A stretch of DNA of 64,000 bases. Source: an uncultured Pelagibacteraceae bacterium. Lineage in GTDB: Bacteria; Pseudomonadota; Alphaproteobacteria; Pelagibacterales; Pelagibacteraceae. The stretch covers positions 21,632 to 85,631 of the forward strand of contig CACMDB010000006.1 in assembly GCA_902612325.1 (NCBI GenBank), given 5' to 3'. Under the pieces are notes generated by a model. It did no database searches, had not been told where the DNA came from, and saw only the letters and a program-made list of their open reading frames with translations. This document shows, piece after piece, positions 36,614 to 45,285 of the stretch. The translations under genes were made by a program, and so were the position numbers. The stretch's first letter is position 1; each line of letters begins with the position of its first letter.

Positions 36614-37509
36614 TTACTGAAAAATTTGATAGTTTTTCTTAATCCTACTTCCAATGGAGTACGAGAATTCCATCTAAGAATTTTTTTTGCTTTATTTATA
36701 TTTGGGTAAAGTTTCATCATTTCATCTTTTCTTAAATCAATTTTACCGAAAAGAGGTTTTCCAGAATTGAGTAACCCACAAATTTTAATTATAACTTTTT
36801 TGATTGCAATAGGTTTACCAGATCCAATATTTATTATTTCCCCAGAAGATTTTAAATTCTTTAAAGTTTTTATTATTGCACTTATAATATCATCAATATA
36901 AGTAAAATCTCTAAGTTGTTGGCCATTTGAACAATTGAAACTTTTGTTTTTTAAAGCGTTAATTATTGTAACTGGTATCACCCTATTTGTATCTTGGAAG
37001 GGTCCATAAACTAGGTACAATCTAAGAATTGTTACTGGAAAATTATATTTTTTGTAAAAGTTTTGCAAAAATATAGTACTTAATAATTTAGCTTTTCCAT
37101 AAATTGAAAAAGTCTTTTTATTTTGCTTAATTTCTTTTTGAGGTGACTCAATCTTTCCATACTCAATACATGATCCAATTTGCACAAATTTTTTAATTTT
37201 TGAATTTAAAAAAAAATTTGATAAATTTTTGCATCCAATATAATGACTTTTCAAAGTTTTTGGCTTATTAGTATGATCTACATATCCTGCTAAGTTTACA
37301 ACATAATCATAATCAGGCTTAATTTTTTTATTTATTTGATTGTAATTAGACACATCACAAATTTTGTAATTAACTTTTTTGAGTTTTCTATTTTTTTTTG
37401 GTTTATTAGTTGACAAGCTTGTTACAGACCAATTTAAACTTAGACATTTTTTTGCTAAATGAAACCCTATAAATCCTGTCCCACCAGCGATTAAAATAGA
37501 TTTACTCAA
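36610..37509 (-). CDS. NAD-dependent epimerase/reductase next to the CDP-glucose genes
   Basis: Extended short-chain dehydrogenase of 299 residues: GGTGFIGFHLAKKC, VNLAGYVDHTNKP, VQIGSCIEYG, catalytic SIYGKAKLLS (Tyr/Lys), LRLYLVYGPFQDTNR and RDFTYIDDI. It directly follows rfbG and rfbF with ATGA overlaps, and its length resembles CDP-abequose/paratose-type reductases, so it may reduce or epimerise CDP-4-keto-6-deoxyglucose. It is clearly related to the gene at 45431-46333, which has the same motifs. Confidence 0.8.
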   Translation of the reverse strand: MSKSILIAGGTGFIGFHLAKKCLSLNWSVTSLSTNKPKKNRKLKKVNYKICDVSNYNQINKKIKPDYDYVVNLAGYVDHTNKPKTLKSHYIGCKNLSNFFLNSKIKKFVQIGSCIEYGKIESPQKEIKQNKKTFSIYGKAKLLSTIFLQNFYKKYNFPVTILRLYLVYGPFQDTNRVIPVTIINALKNKSFNCSNGQQLRDFTYIDDIISAIIKTLKNLKSSGEIINIGSGKPIAIKKVIIKICGLLNSGKPLFGKIDLRKDEMMKLYPNINKAKKILRWNSRTPLEVGLRKTIKFFSK

Positions 37510-38198
37510 GTTTTTAATTTCTTTTCTAAAATTTCTTTATCTCTTAAAGTGTCCATACATTGCCAAAATCCATTGTGCCTAAAAGCTGACAACTCGCCAA
37601 TACTAGCAATTTTTTCAAGAGGAGTACGTTCAAGATAAGACTTATCATTTTTTAAAAATCTAAAAATTTCTGGCTCAATAACAAAAAAACCACCATTTAT
37701 CCAACCTTCATCTAAACTTGATTTTTCTTTAAAATATTTCACCTTATTGTTTACTATTTTGATTGCACCAAATCTAGCAGGTGGCCTTACTGCGGTAAGA
37801 GTAAACAGTTTTTTTTGTGATTTATGAAAGTTAACTAGTTTAGATATATTAACATTTGACAAGCCATCTCCGTAAGTCATTAAAAAAGTTTGATCTAAAT
37901 ATTTTTTTAATCTTTTTAGTCTACCTCCTGTCATTGTTTTTAATCCTGTATCAACTAATTTAATATTGATTTTTACTTTAAATTTTTTTTTTTTAAAATA
38001 TTTTTTAATTAATTTTCCTTTATAGCCCAAGGCTATAATAAATTCTCTATGGCCATACTTAATGTAATGATCAATTATTCTATGAATAATTGGTTTACCA
38101 TTTACTTTAATCATTGGCTTTGGGATTGGCTTGATTAATGATTTTGTATATTCAGAGATTCTTGTACCCATCCCTCCAGCTAATATAACTACTTTCAT
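37506..38198 (-). CDS. rfbF: glucose-1-phosphate cytidylyltransferase-like nucleotidyltransferase
   Basis: Makes CDP-glucose from CTP and glucose-1-phosphate. It starts VVILAGGMGTRISEYT, with the family features KPIPKPMIKVNGKPIIHRII, LVDTGLKTMTGGRLKRLKKYL, MTYGDGLSNVN, RFGAIKI, GWINGGFFVIEPE and the RfbF-specific ending HNGFWQCMDTLRDKEILE. At 230 residues it is somewhat shorter than the 257-residue Salmonella enzyme. It overlaps rfbG and the epimerase by four bases each, in the canonical rfbF-rfbG pairing. Confidence 0.9.
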   Translation of the reverse strand: MKVVILAGGMGTRISEYTKSLIKPIPKPMIKVNGKPIIHRIIDHYIKYGHREFIIALGYKGKLIKKYFKKKKFKVKINIKLVDTGLKTMTGGRLKRLKKYLDQTFLMTYGDGLSNVNISKLVNFHKSQKKLFTLTAVRPPARFGAIKIVNNKVKYFKEKSSLDEGWINGGFFVIEPEIFRFLKNDKSYLERTPLEKIASIGELSAFRHNGFWQCMDTLRDKEILEKKLKT

Positions 38199-39295
38199 TT
38201 TTTTGATCTTTTTGTGATAAAATTCGTAAATTGAATAATTTGATTTTGTGAAAATATTTTCATTTTTTTTGAATCTTTACTTTTATAATAGGCTCTGTAC
38301 CAATCAATAGTCATGTTAATATTTTCATCAAACGATAATATACTTTCCCAATTCATAAACTTTTTGGCTTTATTGCAATTTAATTTAAGTAAATTTGACT
38401 CTTTAAATTTCTTTCTATTATTTGTAGTCGACCATAAAACAGCTGGCCAAATTTTTTTTATCCTATTTAGCAAAGATAAAACAGAATAATTGTGACTTAA
38501 TCTTGGGCCAAAATTGAATGCTTCTCCGTGAATTTTGGTATCTAATTTCAGTTTTACTGCTAATAAAATATAACCTGAAACGGCTTCTAAAACATGTTGC
38601 CATGGTCTAGTAGAATATGGATTTCTAATATTCGCTTTTTTACCCTTAGACCAAGATTTTATGCAGTCAGGTAACAATCTATCCTCAGACCAATCTCCAC
38701 CACCAATCACATTTCCTGCCCGAGCAATACCAATTTTAACCTTACTTTTTTTTTGAAAATAAGAATTTATATATGAACTTATTGCAAATTCTGCTGCCCC
38801 CTTTGATGCACTATATGGATCATGTCCACCTAACTGATCTTCTTCCTTGTATCCTTTTTTAATTTCTAAATTTCTATAACTCTTATCGCTTGTTATAATT
38901 ACTGCGATACAATTTTTTTTTAAATGTCTTAAACTCTCTAATAAATTCACTGTTCCTAACAAATTTGAATTCCAGGTAAGTAAAGGATTTATATAAGATT
39001 TTTTAACCAAAGCTTGGGCAGCCAAATGAAAAACAAAATCCGGTTTGTGTTTTAAAATAATTTTTTTTACTTTAAAGAAATTTTTTATATCGCATCTGTA
39101 ACTCTTAATATATTTGTTACCAATGATTATCTCAAAAAGCGATGGTTTTGTTGGTATATTTAGAGATATTCCGATTATTTTAGCTCCTAATGTTTTTAGC
39201 CAAAAAGATAACCAAGCACCTTTGAATCCAGTATGACCAGTTATAACTACAGTTTTATTTCTAAAAACTTTAAAATTTTTAACTGAATAAAACAT
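38195..39295 (-). CDS. rfbG: CDP-glucose 4,6-dehydratase
   Basis: Converts CDP-glucose to CDP-4-keto-6-deoxyglucose. The NAD site is TGHTGFKGAWLSFWL; HLAAQALVKKSY, ITSDKSYRN, GGHDPYSASKGAAEF (Tyr/Lys), RAGNVIGGGDWSEDRLLPD and RPWQHVLEAVSGYILLA are all diagnostic of RfbG. The length of 366 is normal. It overlaps the dehydroquinate-synthase-like gene upstream by 17 bases. The usual next enzyme in 3,6-dideoxy sugar routes, RfbH, is not in the window. Confidence 0.94.
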   Translation of the reverse strand: MFYSVKNFKVFRNKTVVITGHTGFKGAWLSFWLKTLGAKIIGISLNIPTKPSLFEIIIGNKYIKSYRCDIKNFFKVKKIILKHKPDFVFHLAAQALVKKSYINPLLTWNSNLLGTVNLLESLRHLKKNCIAVIITSDKSYRNLEIKKGYKEEDQLGGHDPYSASKGAAEFAISSYINSYFQKKSKVKIGIARAGNVIGGGDWSEDRLLPDCIKSWSKGKKANIRNPYSTRPWQHVLEAVSGYILLAVKLKLDTKIHGEAFNFGPRLSHNYSVLSLLNRIKKIWPAVLWSTTNNRKKFKESNLLKLNCNKAKKFMNWESILSFDENINMTIDWYRAYYKSKDSKKMKIFSQNQIIQFTNFITKRSKK

Positions 39296-40418
39296 TTAAT
39301 ATAGTATTTTTAATCTTTGTATTATTTGAGAGTTCTAATATTTTCGGACGACCGATATTTTTCAAACCTATATATCTTGGGAATTTGCCAATTTTTTTTT
39401 TATCTAAAAAAATATATTTAAAAATCTCCTTTTTTAATAAACTTTTATTCATTTTTATAAATTTAAGATTTGTTGGTAATGAATATAAATCTAATAAGTT
39501 TTTTACTTGGTGAAAAATTTTATTTTTTCCATTTTTATAATAAATTTCACATAACAATCCCAAACCGACTGCTTCGCCGTGTCTAAGAATTTCAGCTTTA
39601 TTAGAAAGATTATTATCTAAAGATGACTCAATCGCATGTGCAAATGTATGACCAAAGTTTAACATTAATCTATTATTTTTTTCTTTTACATCATTTTTGA
39701 AAAATTTAATTTTTGATACTAAAGCTTTTTTGATTATTTTAGATATAAATGAAAAATCTCTTTGAATAATCTTATTTTTTATTTTTATATAGTTAAGTAA
39801 ATCTGATTTATCTATCAATCCACATTTGATTATTTCCGGTATGCCTGAAATATATTCTCTATTAGGTAAATGATGTATAATAGTTTTTGATATATATACA
39901 TTTGATGGATGATAATAGGTTCCTATTGAATTGATTATATTTTTAAAGTTGATTCCATTTTTGCCCCCAATACAACTATCAATTATAGCTGTCATAGTTG
40001 TTGGGATATGGTAGTAATTTAATCCTCTTAAATATAAAGAAGCAGCTAATCCAGAAACATCACCTATTACTCCACCACCACAAGAGATTAATACTGAATT
40101 TTTTGAGAATTTTTCCTTAAATAATCTATCCGTTATTTTAAAAAATGTTTTTAAATTTTTATTTTTTTTACTTCCGAGTACATATAAAATTTTTAAATCA
40201 GGAAATGATAATTTTAAGTCTTTAATTATATATCTTATAATTTTATTATTAATGTTCTTATCAATAACTAATAAAATTTTATTATCGTGGTTAAGTTTTT
40301 TTAGGTCCTTTGAAATTTGCATGTACGATTTTTTTTTATTTTTAATACTTAATTTTTGTTTGTCTGGACAAAATGTTACTTTAAAATTTTCGTTTTCAAT
40401 CTTGTAATTAATCTTCAT
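39279..40418 (-). CDS. 3-dehydroquinate synthase family protein in a glycan cluster
   Basis: Sugar-phosphate cyclase of the dehydroquinate synthase family. NAD/metal motifs: ISCGGGVIGDVSGLAAS, PTTMTAIIDSCIGGKNGIN, HLPNREYISGIPEIIKCG, LNFGHTFAHAIE and RHGEAVGLG. Positions matching DHQS catalytic residues are kept (Arg131, Asp147, Lys153, Glu195, Lys198, Arg250, Asn254, His257, His261), so true dehydroquinate synthase activity is possible. A related cyclase making a cyclitol for the glycan is the alternative suggested by its neighbours (KdsB-like, short-chain dehydrogenase). The N-terminal 30 residues are extra. Confidence 0.8.
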   Translation of the reverse strand: MKINYKIENENFKVTFCPDKQKLSIKNKKKSYMQISKDLKKLNHDNKILLVIDKNINNKIIRYIIKDLKLSFPDLKILYVLGSKKNKNLKTFFKITDRLFKEKFSKNSVLISCGGGVIGDVSGLAASLYLRGLNYYHIPTTMTAIIDSCIGGKNGINFKNIINSIGTYYHPSNVYISKTIIHHLPNREYISGIPEIIKCGLIDKSDLLNYIKIKNKIIQRDFSFISKIIKKALVSKIKFFKNDVKEKNNRLMLNFGHTFAHAIESSLDNNLSNKAEILRHGEAVGLGLLCEIYYKNGKNKIFHQVKNLLDLYSLPTNLKFIKMNKSLLKKEIFKYIFLDKKKIGKFPRYIGLKNIGRPKILELSNNTKIKNTILNVLFS

Positions 40419-40423
40419 TATTT

Positions 40424-41173
40424 TTATTTATAAAATTTATAAAATTTATCAGATTTAATATAATTTTTTGCTCTTATATAATCTCTTTTAACTTCAACTG
40501 CAAAGCTGTCACCTAGCAAATTAGGAGACTTAATTTTCATACCTATCTCCAAAGCTCTTAGAAGCTCAATACCTTCAATTTTTTCTAAATAAGTTTGTTT
40601 TGTACTCGCAAATTGGAGAAGGGCTTTAGGTCTAAATGATATTATTGATAAATGTTTGTTTAAATATTTATTTTTTTTTTTAAATCCATAAGGGATTTTT
40701 AATCTTGAAAAATATAGAACATTTAAATTTCTATCTTTGACAATTTTCACAATATTATGATCTTCACTTAATGGTATTTTTAATGACGGAACAACAATGT
40801 CTGAAGAAAAATTTTTTAAGTGAAATTTGATTACATTGTCAATTTGTTTCGGATCCACTAACGGTTCATCTCCTTGTATATCTACAACTAAGTCATACTT
40901 TTTTTTTGTTTTTTTATATGCCTCTGCAATTCTCTCAGTTCCATTTTTATGTTTCTTTGAGGTAAAAATTGATTTACAATTATATTTTTTTAAAACTTCA
41001 TAAACTTTTTTGTTTTCACAACAAACAATCACATCGTCCAATAAATTTGACATTTTAGTTCTTCTGTAAACATGAACAACCATTGGGAGATGATCTATAT
41101 AAAGTAATGCTTTACCATGTAATCGCTTTGAATTATACCGAATGGGGATTAGACCTAAAATTTTTTTAGGCAC
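40424..41173 (-). CDS. KdsB-type CMP-sugar synthetase
   Basis: Cytidylyltransferase resembling CMP-Kdo synthetase. It has LGLIPIRYNSKRLHGKAL (basic nucleotide-binding loop), VVHVYRR, CENKKV, NGTERIAEA and the metal-binding VVDIQGDEPLVDP; EKIEGIELLRALE near the end is also family-typical. The length of 249 is normal. It may activate Kdo itself or another acidic or cyclitol sugar made by the neighbouring genes. It overlaps the downstream-reading dehydrogenase gene by eight bases. Confidence 0.82.
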   Translation of the reverse strand: MPKKILGLIPIRYNSKRLHGKALLYIDHLPMVVHVYRRTKMSNLLDDVIVCCENKKVYEVLKKYNCKSIFTSKKHKNGTERIAEAYKKTKKKYDLVVDIQGDEPLVDPKQIDNVIKFHLKNFSSDIVVPSLKIPLSEDHNIVKIVKDRNLNVLYFSRLKIPYGFKKKNKYLNKHLSIISFRPKALLQFASTKQTYLEKIEGIELLRALEIGMKIKSPNLLGDSFAVEVKRDYIRAKNYIKSDKFYKFYK

Positions 41174-41906
41174 TTAACCATCCTCCATCAATATTTATAT
41201 TTTCTCCCGTGATATAATTTGAATTGTCAGAGATTAAAAAATGAATTAACTCTGAAATTTCTTTAGGTTCTCCCCATCTTTTTTGTGGAATTCTGCTAAG
41301 AGTCCAAGAATACAATTTCTTTTTATTTTTTTTAAAAGGCTTATAAAAAGTTGTTTTAGTAAACCCGGGACTGATCGAATTAGAACGAATGTTTTTTTTT
41401 GCCATTTCTACAGCGAAACATTTTGTTAAGGAAATTAATGCACCTTTAGAGGAGCCGTAAGAGGCCAGTTCATCGAAACCAGTTTGTCCTACAATTGATG
41501 AAATATTTACAATTGAACCTGGTAATTTTTTTTTTATTAAGTTTTTTGAAAATAATTGCATTAGTTGAAATATAGAAAAAAAATTTGTTTGAAATACATT
41601 TTCTAAATCATCTTTTTTAATATCAAGAAATTTTTTTCTATGTCTTATTCCAGCATTATTTACTAAACCAGTAATAACTTTATTATTGTTATTTGATTTT
41701 GAGATAATCTTTTTAATTAATTTAATATCTTTTACATCACCATTAAATATTGTGATATTTTTAAAATTTTTAAATTTAAAATTATCTTTTTTATCTTTAA
41801 TAAGTGCATATACAAAATAGCCTTTGGACAAAAAAAGTTTAACTGTAACTTCACCTATTCCTTTTCCAGCGCCAGTGATTAATACATTTTTTAAAAATTT
41901 TGTCAT
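41166..41906 (-). CDS. short-chain dehydrogenase/reductase
   Basis: Classical SDR of 246 residues resembling FabG-type ketoreductases: NVLITGAGKGIGEVTVKLF (cofactor motif), GLVNNAGIRHRKKF, SIVNISSIVGQTGFDELASYGSSKGALIS with catalytic Ser, Tyr and Lys, and the C-terminal YITGENINIDGGW. In this context it probably oxidises or reduces a sugar or cyclitol intermediate rather than a fatty acyl chain. It overlaps its neighbours by 8 and 4 bases, so the three genes 39279-41906 are likely one unit. Confidence 0.82.
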   Translation of the reverse strand: MTKFLKNVLITGAGKGIGEVTVKLFLSKGYFVYALIKDKKDNFKFKNFKNITIFNGDVKDIKLIKKIISKSNNNNKVITGLVNNAGIRHRKKFLDIKKDDLENVFQTNFFSIFQLMQLFSKNLIKKKLPGSIVNISSIVGQTGFDELASYGSSKGALISLTKCFAVEMAKKNIRSNSISPGFTKTTFYKPFKKNKKKLYSWTLSRIPQKRWGEPKEISELIHFLISDNSNYITGENINIDGGWLSA

Positions 41907-43201
41907 ATCAAGTTTTTTATACTATTTTTTTTGTCCAAAATAAGAAATTTGGTGTTTTTTGAAACATACTTGTAAACGTTTCTATCTATTTTTGAAATTT
42001 TGATTGAATTCCAAATTTTTCTACTAAAGACATGTAATTTGTCAGTAGTAATATGGTAAGTAGATTTACATACTTGCAAACACTCTGTTGCTGTCCCCCC
42101 TGGATGTGAAAAAATAATTGGGTCAGTGTTTTTAGTTTTAAGCTCATTTTTTTTTGAATTTTTTACTATTTTTAATAATCTTTTTTTAAAATTAATATGA
42201 TCTTTAGCAAATACTTTTAAAGGATGAATACTTATTTTGTAATTATCTAAATCGAAAAAAACTCTTGAAATCAAAACTTTAAATCCATCTAATAATTTTT
42301 CATTATCCTCTGTCAAATCAAATGGTAAAAAAATCGTTTTTTTCCTGTTTTTTAATGTTTTAAATCTTAATGATGATGTCGTTTGGACAATTCTTTTAGG
42401 CCAAAGATAATTTTTTATAAACACCTTTTTTTGAATATTGCTACAAACAAGTAATTTATTAATTCTTATTTTTTTATAAATCATATCTAACTGGAATGGC
42501 CAGGGCATATTATGTAAATAGCAAATTATTCTGTTTTTATTATTTTTACTATTTGAAGCTAATATAAAAGCATTTTGATGAGGTCTATTTTCAAAAGGAA
42601 TAAATATATTTACTTTTTTATCTTGAAATTCATTTTGTACAACTTTTTTAACAAATTCATTAAAAATATTAGTTGAATTAAATTCATGAAAAAAATTTTT
42701 GTAAAAAATTTTTCTTAATAAATGATGTAAGATTAATACGGGATTAAAAAATGTTTTAGTTCTTGTAATTATTATACAGTTTTTAGCTTTTTTGGGTAAA
42801 AAACCATCGACAGAATTTAATATAAAAAAAAAATTTTTATCTTCTGAACTTACTTTAAAATAGTCATCAAAAAAAATACCTTTTTTAAAATTTTTTTTCC
42901 AAGAATATGAATAAATTATATTTATTTTTTTTTTATTTGGCAGATCATTATAAACATAATAATCAAATTTAAATCTACCTATATTTATAATCTCTGAAAA
43001 AAGATATCTGAAATAACCTACACTAAAAATTTTGTTTTTATTAATTAGATGAAGCTTGTGGTACCCAAGACTATTTATCCATGTTGTTAAATCACAAAAT
43101 GGGCTCAAAGCAATATTTATACCTTTTTTTTTGCAGTTTTTTAAATATTTTTGAGATTTTTTTATTAAAGATAATTGAACATAATTTATTTCATTGTTCA
43201 T
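41903..43201 (-). CDS. putative GT-B type glycosyltransferase, unassigned
   Basis: A 432-residue soluble protein (start at 43201, which overlaps the HisC-like stop as ATGA; an ATG 18 bases earlier is less likely). The middle holds VNIFIPFENRPHQNAFIL and ICYLHNMPWPFQLDMIY, and the C-terminal part FSHPGGTATECLQVCKSTYHI, a Gly-rich donor-site-like loop seen in GT-B and CDP-glycerol-type transferases. I do not recognise a named family. Its gene lies last in the HisC-like/radical SAM unit. Confidence 0.6.
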   Translation of the reverse strand: MNNEINYVQLSLIKKSQKYLKNCKKKGINIALSPFCDLTTWINSLGYHKLHLINKNKIFSVGYFRYLFSEIINIGRFKFDYYVYNDLPNKKKINIIYSYSWKKNFKKGIFFDDYFKVSSEDKNFFFILNSVDGFLPKKAKNCIIITRTKTFFNPVLILHHLLRKIFYKNFFHEFNSTNIFNEFVKKVVQNEFQDKKVNIFIPFENRPHQNAFILASNSKNNKNRIICYLHNMPWPFQLDMIYKKIRINKLLVCSNIQKKVFIKNYLWPKRIVQTTSSLRFKTLKNRKKTIFLPFDLTEDNEKLLDGFKVLISRVFFDLDNYKISIHPLKVFAKDHINFKKRLLKIVKNSKKNELKTKNTDPIIFSHPGGTATECLQVCKSTYHITTDKLHVFSRKIWNSIKISKIDRNVYKYVSKNTKFLILDKKNSIKNLI

Positions 43202-44268
43202 CTTCCAATTTTTAGCCAATTATTAAATTCGTTAATAAAAATCTTCATTTTATCTACTGGACCTAAACTTATTCTAATACAATTTTCAATTTTATCTTTA
43301 AAATTTGTTCTTATATAAATTTTCCTTTTTCGCATAAACAATCTTAGATTTTCTGTTTCTTTTTTATTTCTCAATCTTATAAGAACAGCATTTGTAACGT
43401 TGCCGCCCTTGAAAAAGACATTTAGTTTTGTGAGACTTCTTTGAATATATTTAGATCCTTTTTTTATCTGTGAAACATGATTATCGAGTATTTTTCTATT
43501 ATTCAACGCCCACATAGCGATTTGATAAGATAATGCATTTGTCTCTACTAATGATCTACACTTTGAAATATATTCACATAATTTCCTATTTGTTACTAAG
43601 AATCCCAGTCTTATACTTGGTAAACCCCAAGCTTTTGAAAATGTTCGCATAACAATTAAATTTTTTTTTTTAGTAGAATTTTTAATCTCAGATTTAGAAC
43701 CAAAATGATAATAAGCTTCGTCATATACAAGTATGATATTTTTTTTCAAACACAATTTATATATTTTATTTTTTAAATTTTTATCAAATTCAAATTCAAT
43801 TGGTAAATTTGGGTTGACTAAAAAAATTACTTTTGTTTTTTTTGTAACAATTTTTTTTAAATCATTAAATTCTAGTAACCACTCCTTGTTAAATTTCCAT
43901 TTCTTTATTTTTACTTGATTTAATTTGCATAAAACTTCGTACATAGGATAAGTCGGATCCATTATCACAACCTCCTCATTTTTTTTTACAAGGCTAAAAA
44001 TTATTTGTGATATAAGTTCTGTAATACCCTGGCCTATGTAGATATGGTCTTTGCTGATTTTAAAGAATTTAGATAAATTTTTATATAAATTTTGAATGTC
44101 AGGAGTTGCATTAATTGAAAATCTTGAAATAGATCTTACAATTTTTCTATAAGTAATTTCGTTATAATTTTCAACTCTTTCATTCCTATCTAAAAGAATC
44201 CCTCTTTTTATATCACGATTTTCGGATGTTTGAAGTCTTACAAGTTTTTGTATATGAGGTTTAAACAT
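43198..44268 (-). CDS. HisC-like class I/II aminotransferase
   Basis: Fold-type I PLP enzyme close to histidinol-phosphate aminotransferases. Visible: LDRNERVENY, YIGQGITELISQI, DPTYPMYEVLCK, FLVNPNLP, VYDEAYYHFG and the PLP-lysine block MRTFSKAWGLPSIRLGF with Lys212; the C-terminal CIRISLGPVD binds the substrate carboxylate/phosphate. The length of 356 is normal. Its setting between a radical SAM gene and an unknown transferase suggests a role in making an amino-containing glycan substituent rather than histidine. Confidence 0.82.
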   Translation of the reverse strand: MFKPHIQKLVRLQTSENRDIKRGILLDRNERVENYNEITYRKIVRSISRFSINATPDIQNLYKNLSKFFKISKDHIYIGQGITELISQIIFSLVKKNEEVVIMDPTYPMYEVLCKLNQVKIKKWKFNKEWLLEFNDLKKIVTKKTKVIFLVNPNLPIEFEFDKNLKNKIYKLCLKKNIILVYDEAYYHFGSKSEIKNSTKKKNLIVMRTFSKAWGLPSIRLGFLVTNRKLCEYISKCRSLVETNALSYQIAMWALNNRKILDNHVSQIKKGSKYIQRSLTKLNVFFKGGNVTNAVLIRLRNKKETENLRLFMRKRKIYIRTNFKDKIENCIRISLGPVDKMKIFINEFNNWLKIGR

Positions 44269-44271
44269 CTT

Positions 44272-45285
44272 TTATAAATTTTTTTCAAAAGCTTCATTTA
44301 AATTTGTTGTTTTACATTCAATATTATTAATACACTTGTTACAAAACAAATTGTCTAATTTTTTATCGAGATGTTTTTTTCTTAAGTATTGGAATTTTTC
44401 CCCATTCCAAATTTCTGTTAAAGTATTTTTTGTTGTATCTCCAATTTCAAGTTTTTTATGAAAATCAGCCGTACATGCAACCACAAAGCCGTGTGGGTTT
44501 ACTACCAATCTATTAAAAGGATAAACGCATCTAGACATGACATCGTCATCTTTAAGACTACCTAGCACGTTTCCCTCCTTAATATCCTCTGTATCTTTTA
44601 ACTCCATCATCCCGCCACCCTGGTTGCTAATTTCTCTAAACTCAAACTTATCACAATTTGCATTAATAACTTTTTCTATGTCTTCAGCTACAAAATCTGT
44701 TTTAGAATTTTTAACTGTACTGACATAAATACCCATCTTTATATTATTTTCGTTTCTATAATTAAAAATCCATTTTAAATTTTCTATAACTTTATCAAAA
44801 TCATCATAACCATGAACTCTTTTAAAGTCCTCTCTGTTATGAGCATTGATCGAAAACTTGATGCTATCACAACCTGCGTCAATCACTGGTTTTGCTCGTT
44901 TGGGGTTTGCTAATGCACCATTGGTATTTATATAAATATAATCAAACTCTAATCTTTTTCCTTCCTTTATAAATTCAGGTAATCTTTTATCCATAAAAGG
45001 TTCTCCGGTTGCTTGTAAAGCAAGATCAGTTGAACCATTTTCTTTTGCTTCTAGCATCAATTTAAATGCTAACTTTAAATCTAAGGCGTCATACTCCCTG
45101 ATTTTTGGGTTAGCACAAAAATAACATTTATGATTGCAACGATTGTTTATATCTAATGTGATTTCTCTTGGAAAAGGAGGAGTTAAGGAATAAATATCCT
45201 CAGAAGCTTTAAATGTAAGTTTTTTTCTTAAATTTAATGATTTAGCAAATTCATCTTTTAAATATGGTGGGTAAAATTTTTTCAT
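44272..45285 (-). CDS. radical SAM/SPASM domain protein
   Basis: Radical S-adenosylmethionine enzyme. The [4Fe-4S] motif is CNHKCYFC (Cys50, Cys54, Cys57), followed by ALQATGEPFMDKRLPEF, DYIYINTNG and IKFSINAHNREDFKRVHGYDDF. The C-terminal part has CVYPFNRLVVNPHGFVVACT and CNKCINNIEC, the extra cysteines of a SPASM or twitch domain that holds auxiliary clusters. It starts the unit rSAM - HisC-like - transferase. Upstream there is a promoter-like pair whose spacer is filled by a palindrome. Substrate unknown. Confidence 0.85.
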   Translation of the reverse strand: MKKFYPPYLKDEFAKSLNLRKKLTFKASEDIYSLTPPFPREITLDINNRCNHKCYFCANPKIREYDALDLKLAFKLMLEAKENGSTDLALQATGEPFMDKRLPEFIKEGKRLEFDYIYINTNGALANPKRAKPVIDAGCDSIKFSINAHNREDFKRVHGYDDFDKVIENLKWIFNYRNENNIKMGIYVSTVKNSKTDFVAEDIEKVINANCDKFEFREISNQGGGMMELKDTEDIKEGNVLGSLKDDDVMSRCVYPFNRLVVNPHGFVVACTADFHKKLEIGDTTKNTLTEIWNGEKFQYLRKKHLDKKLDNLFCNKCINNIECKTTNLNEAFEKNL

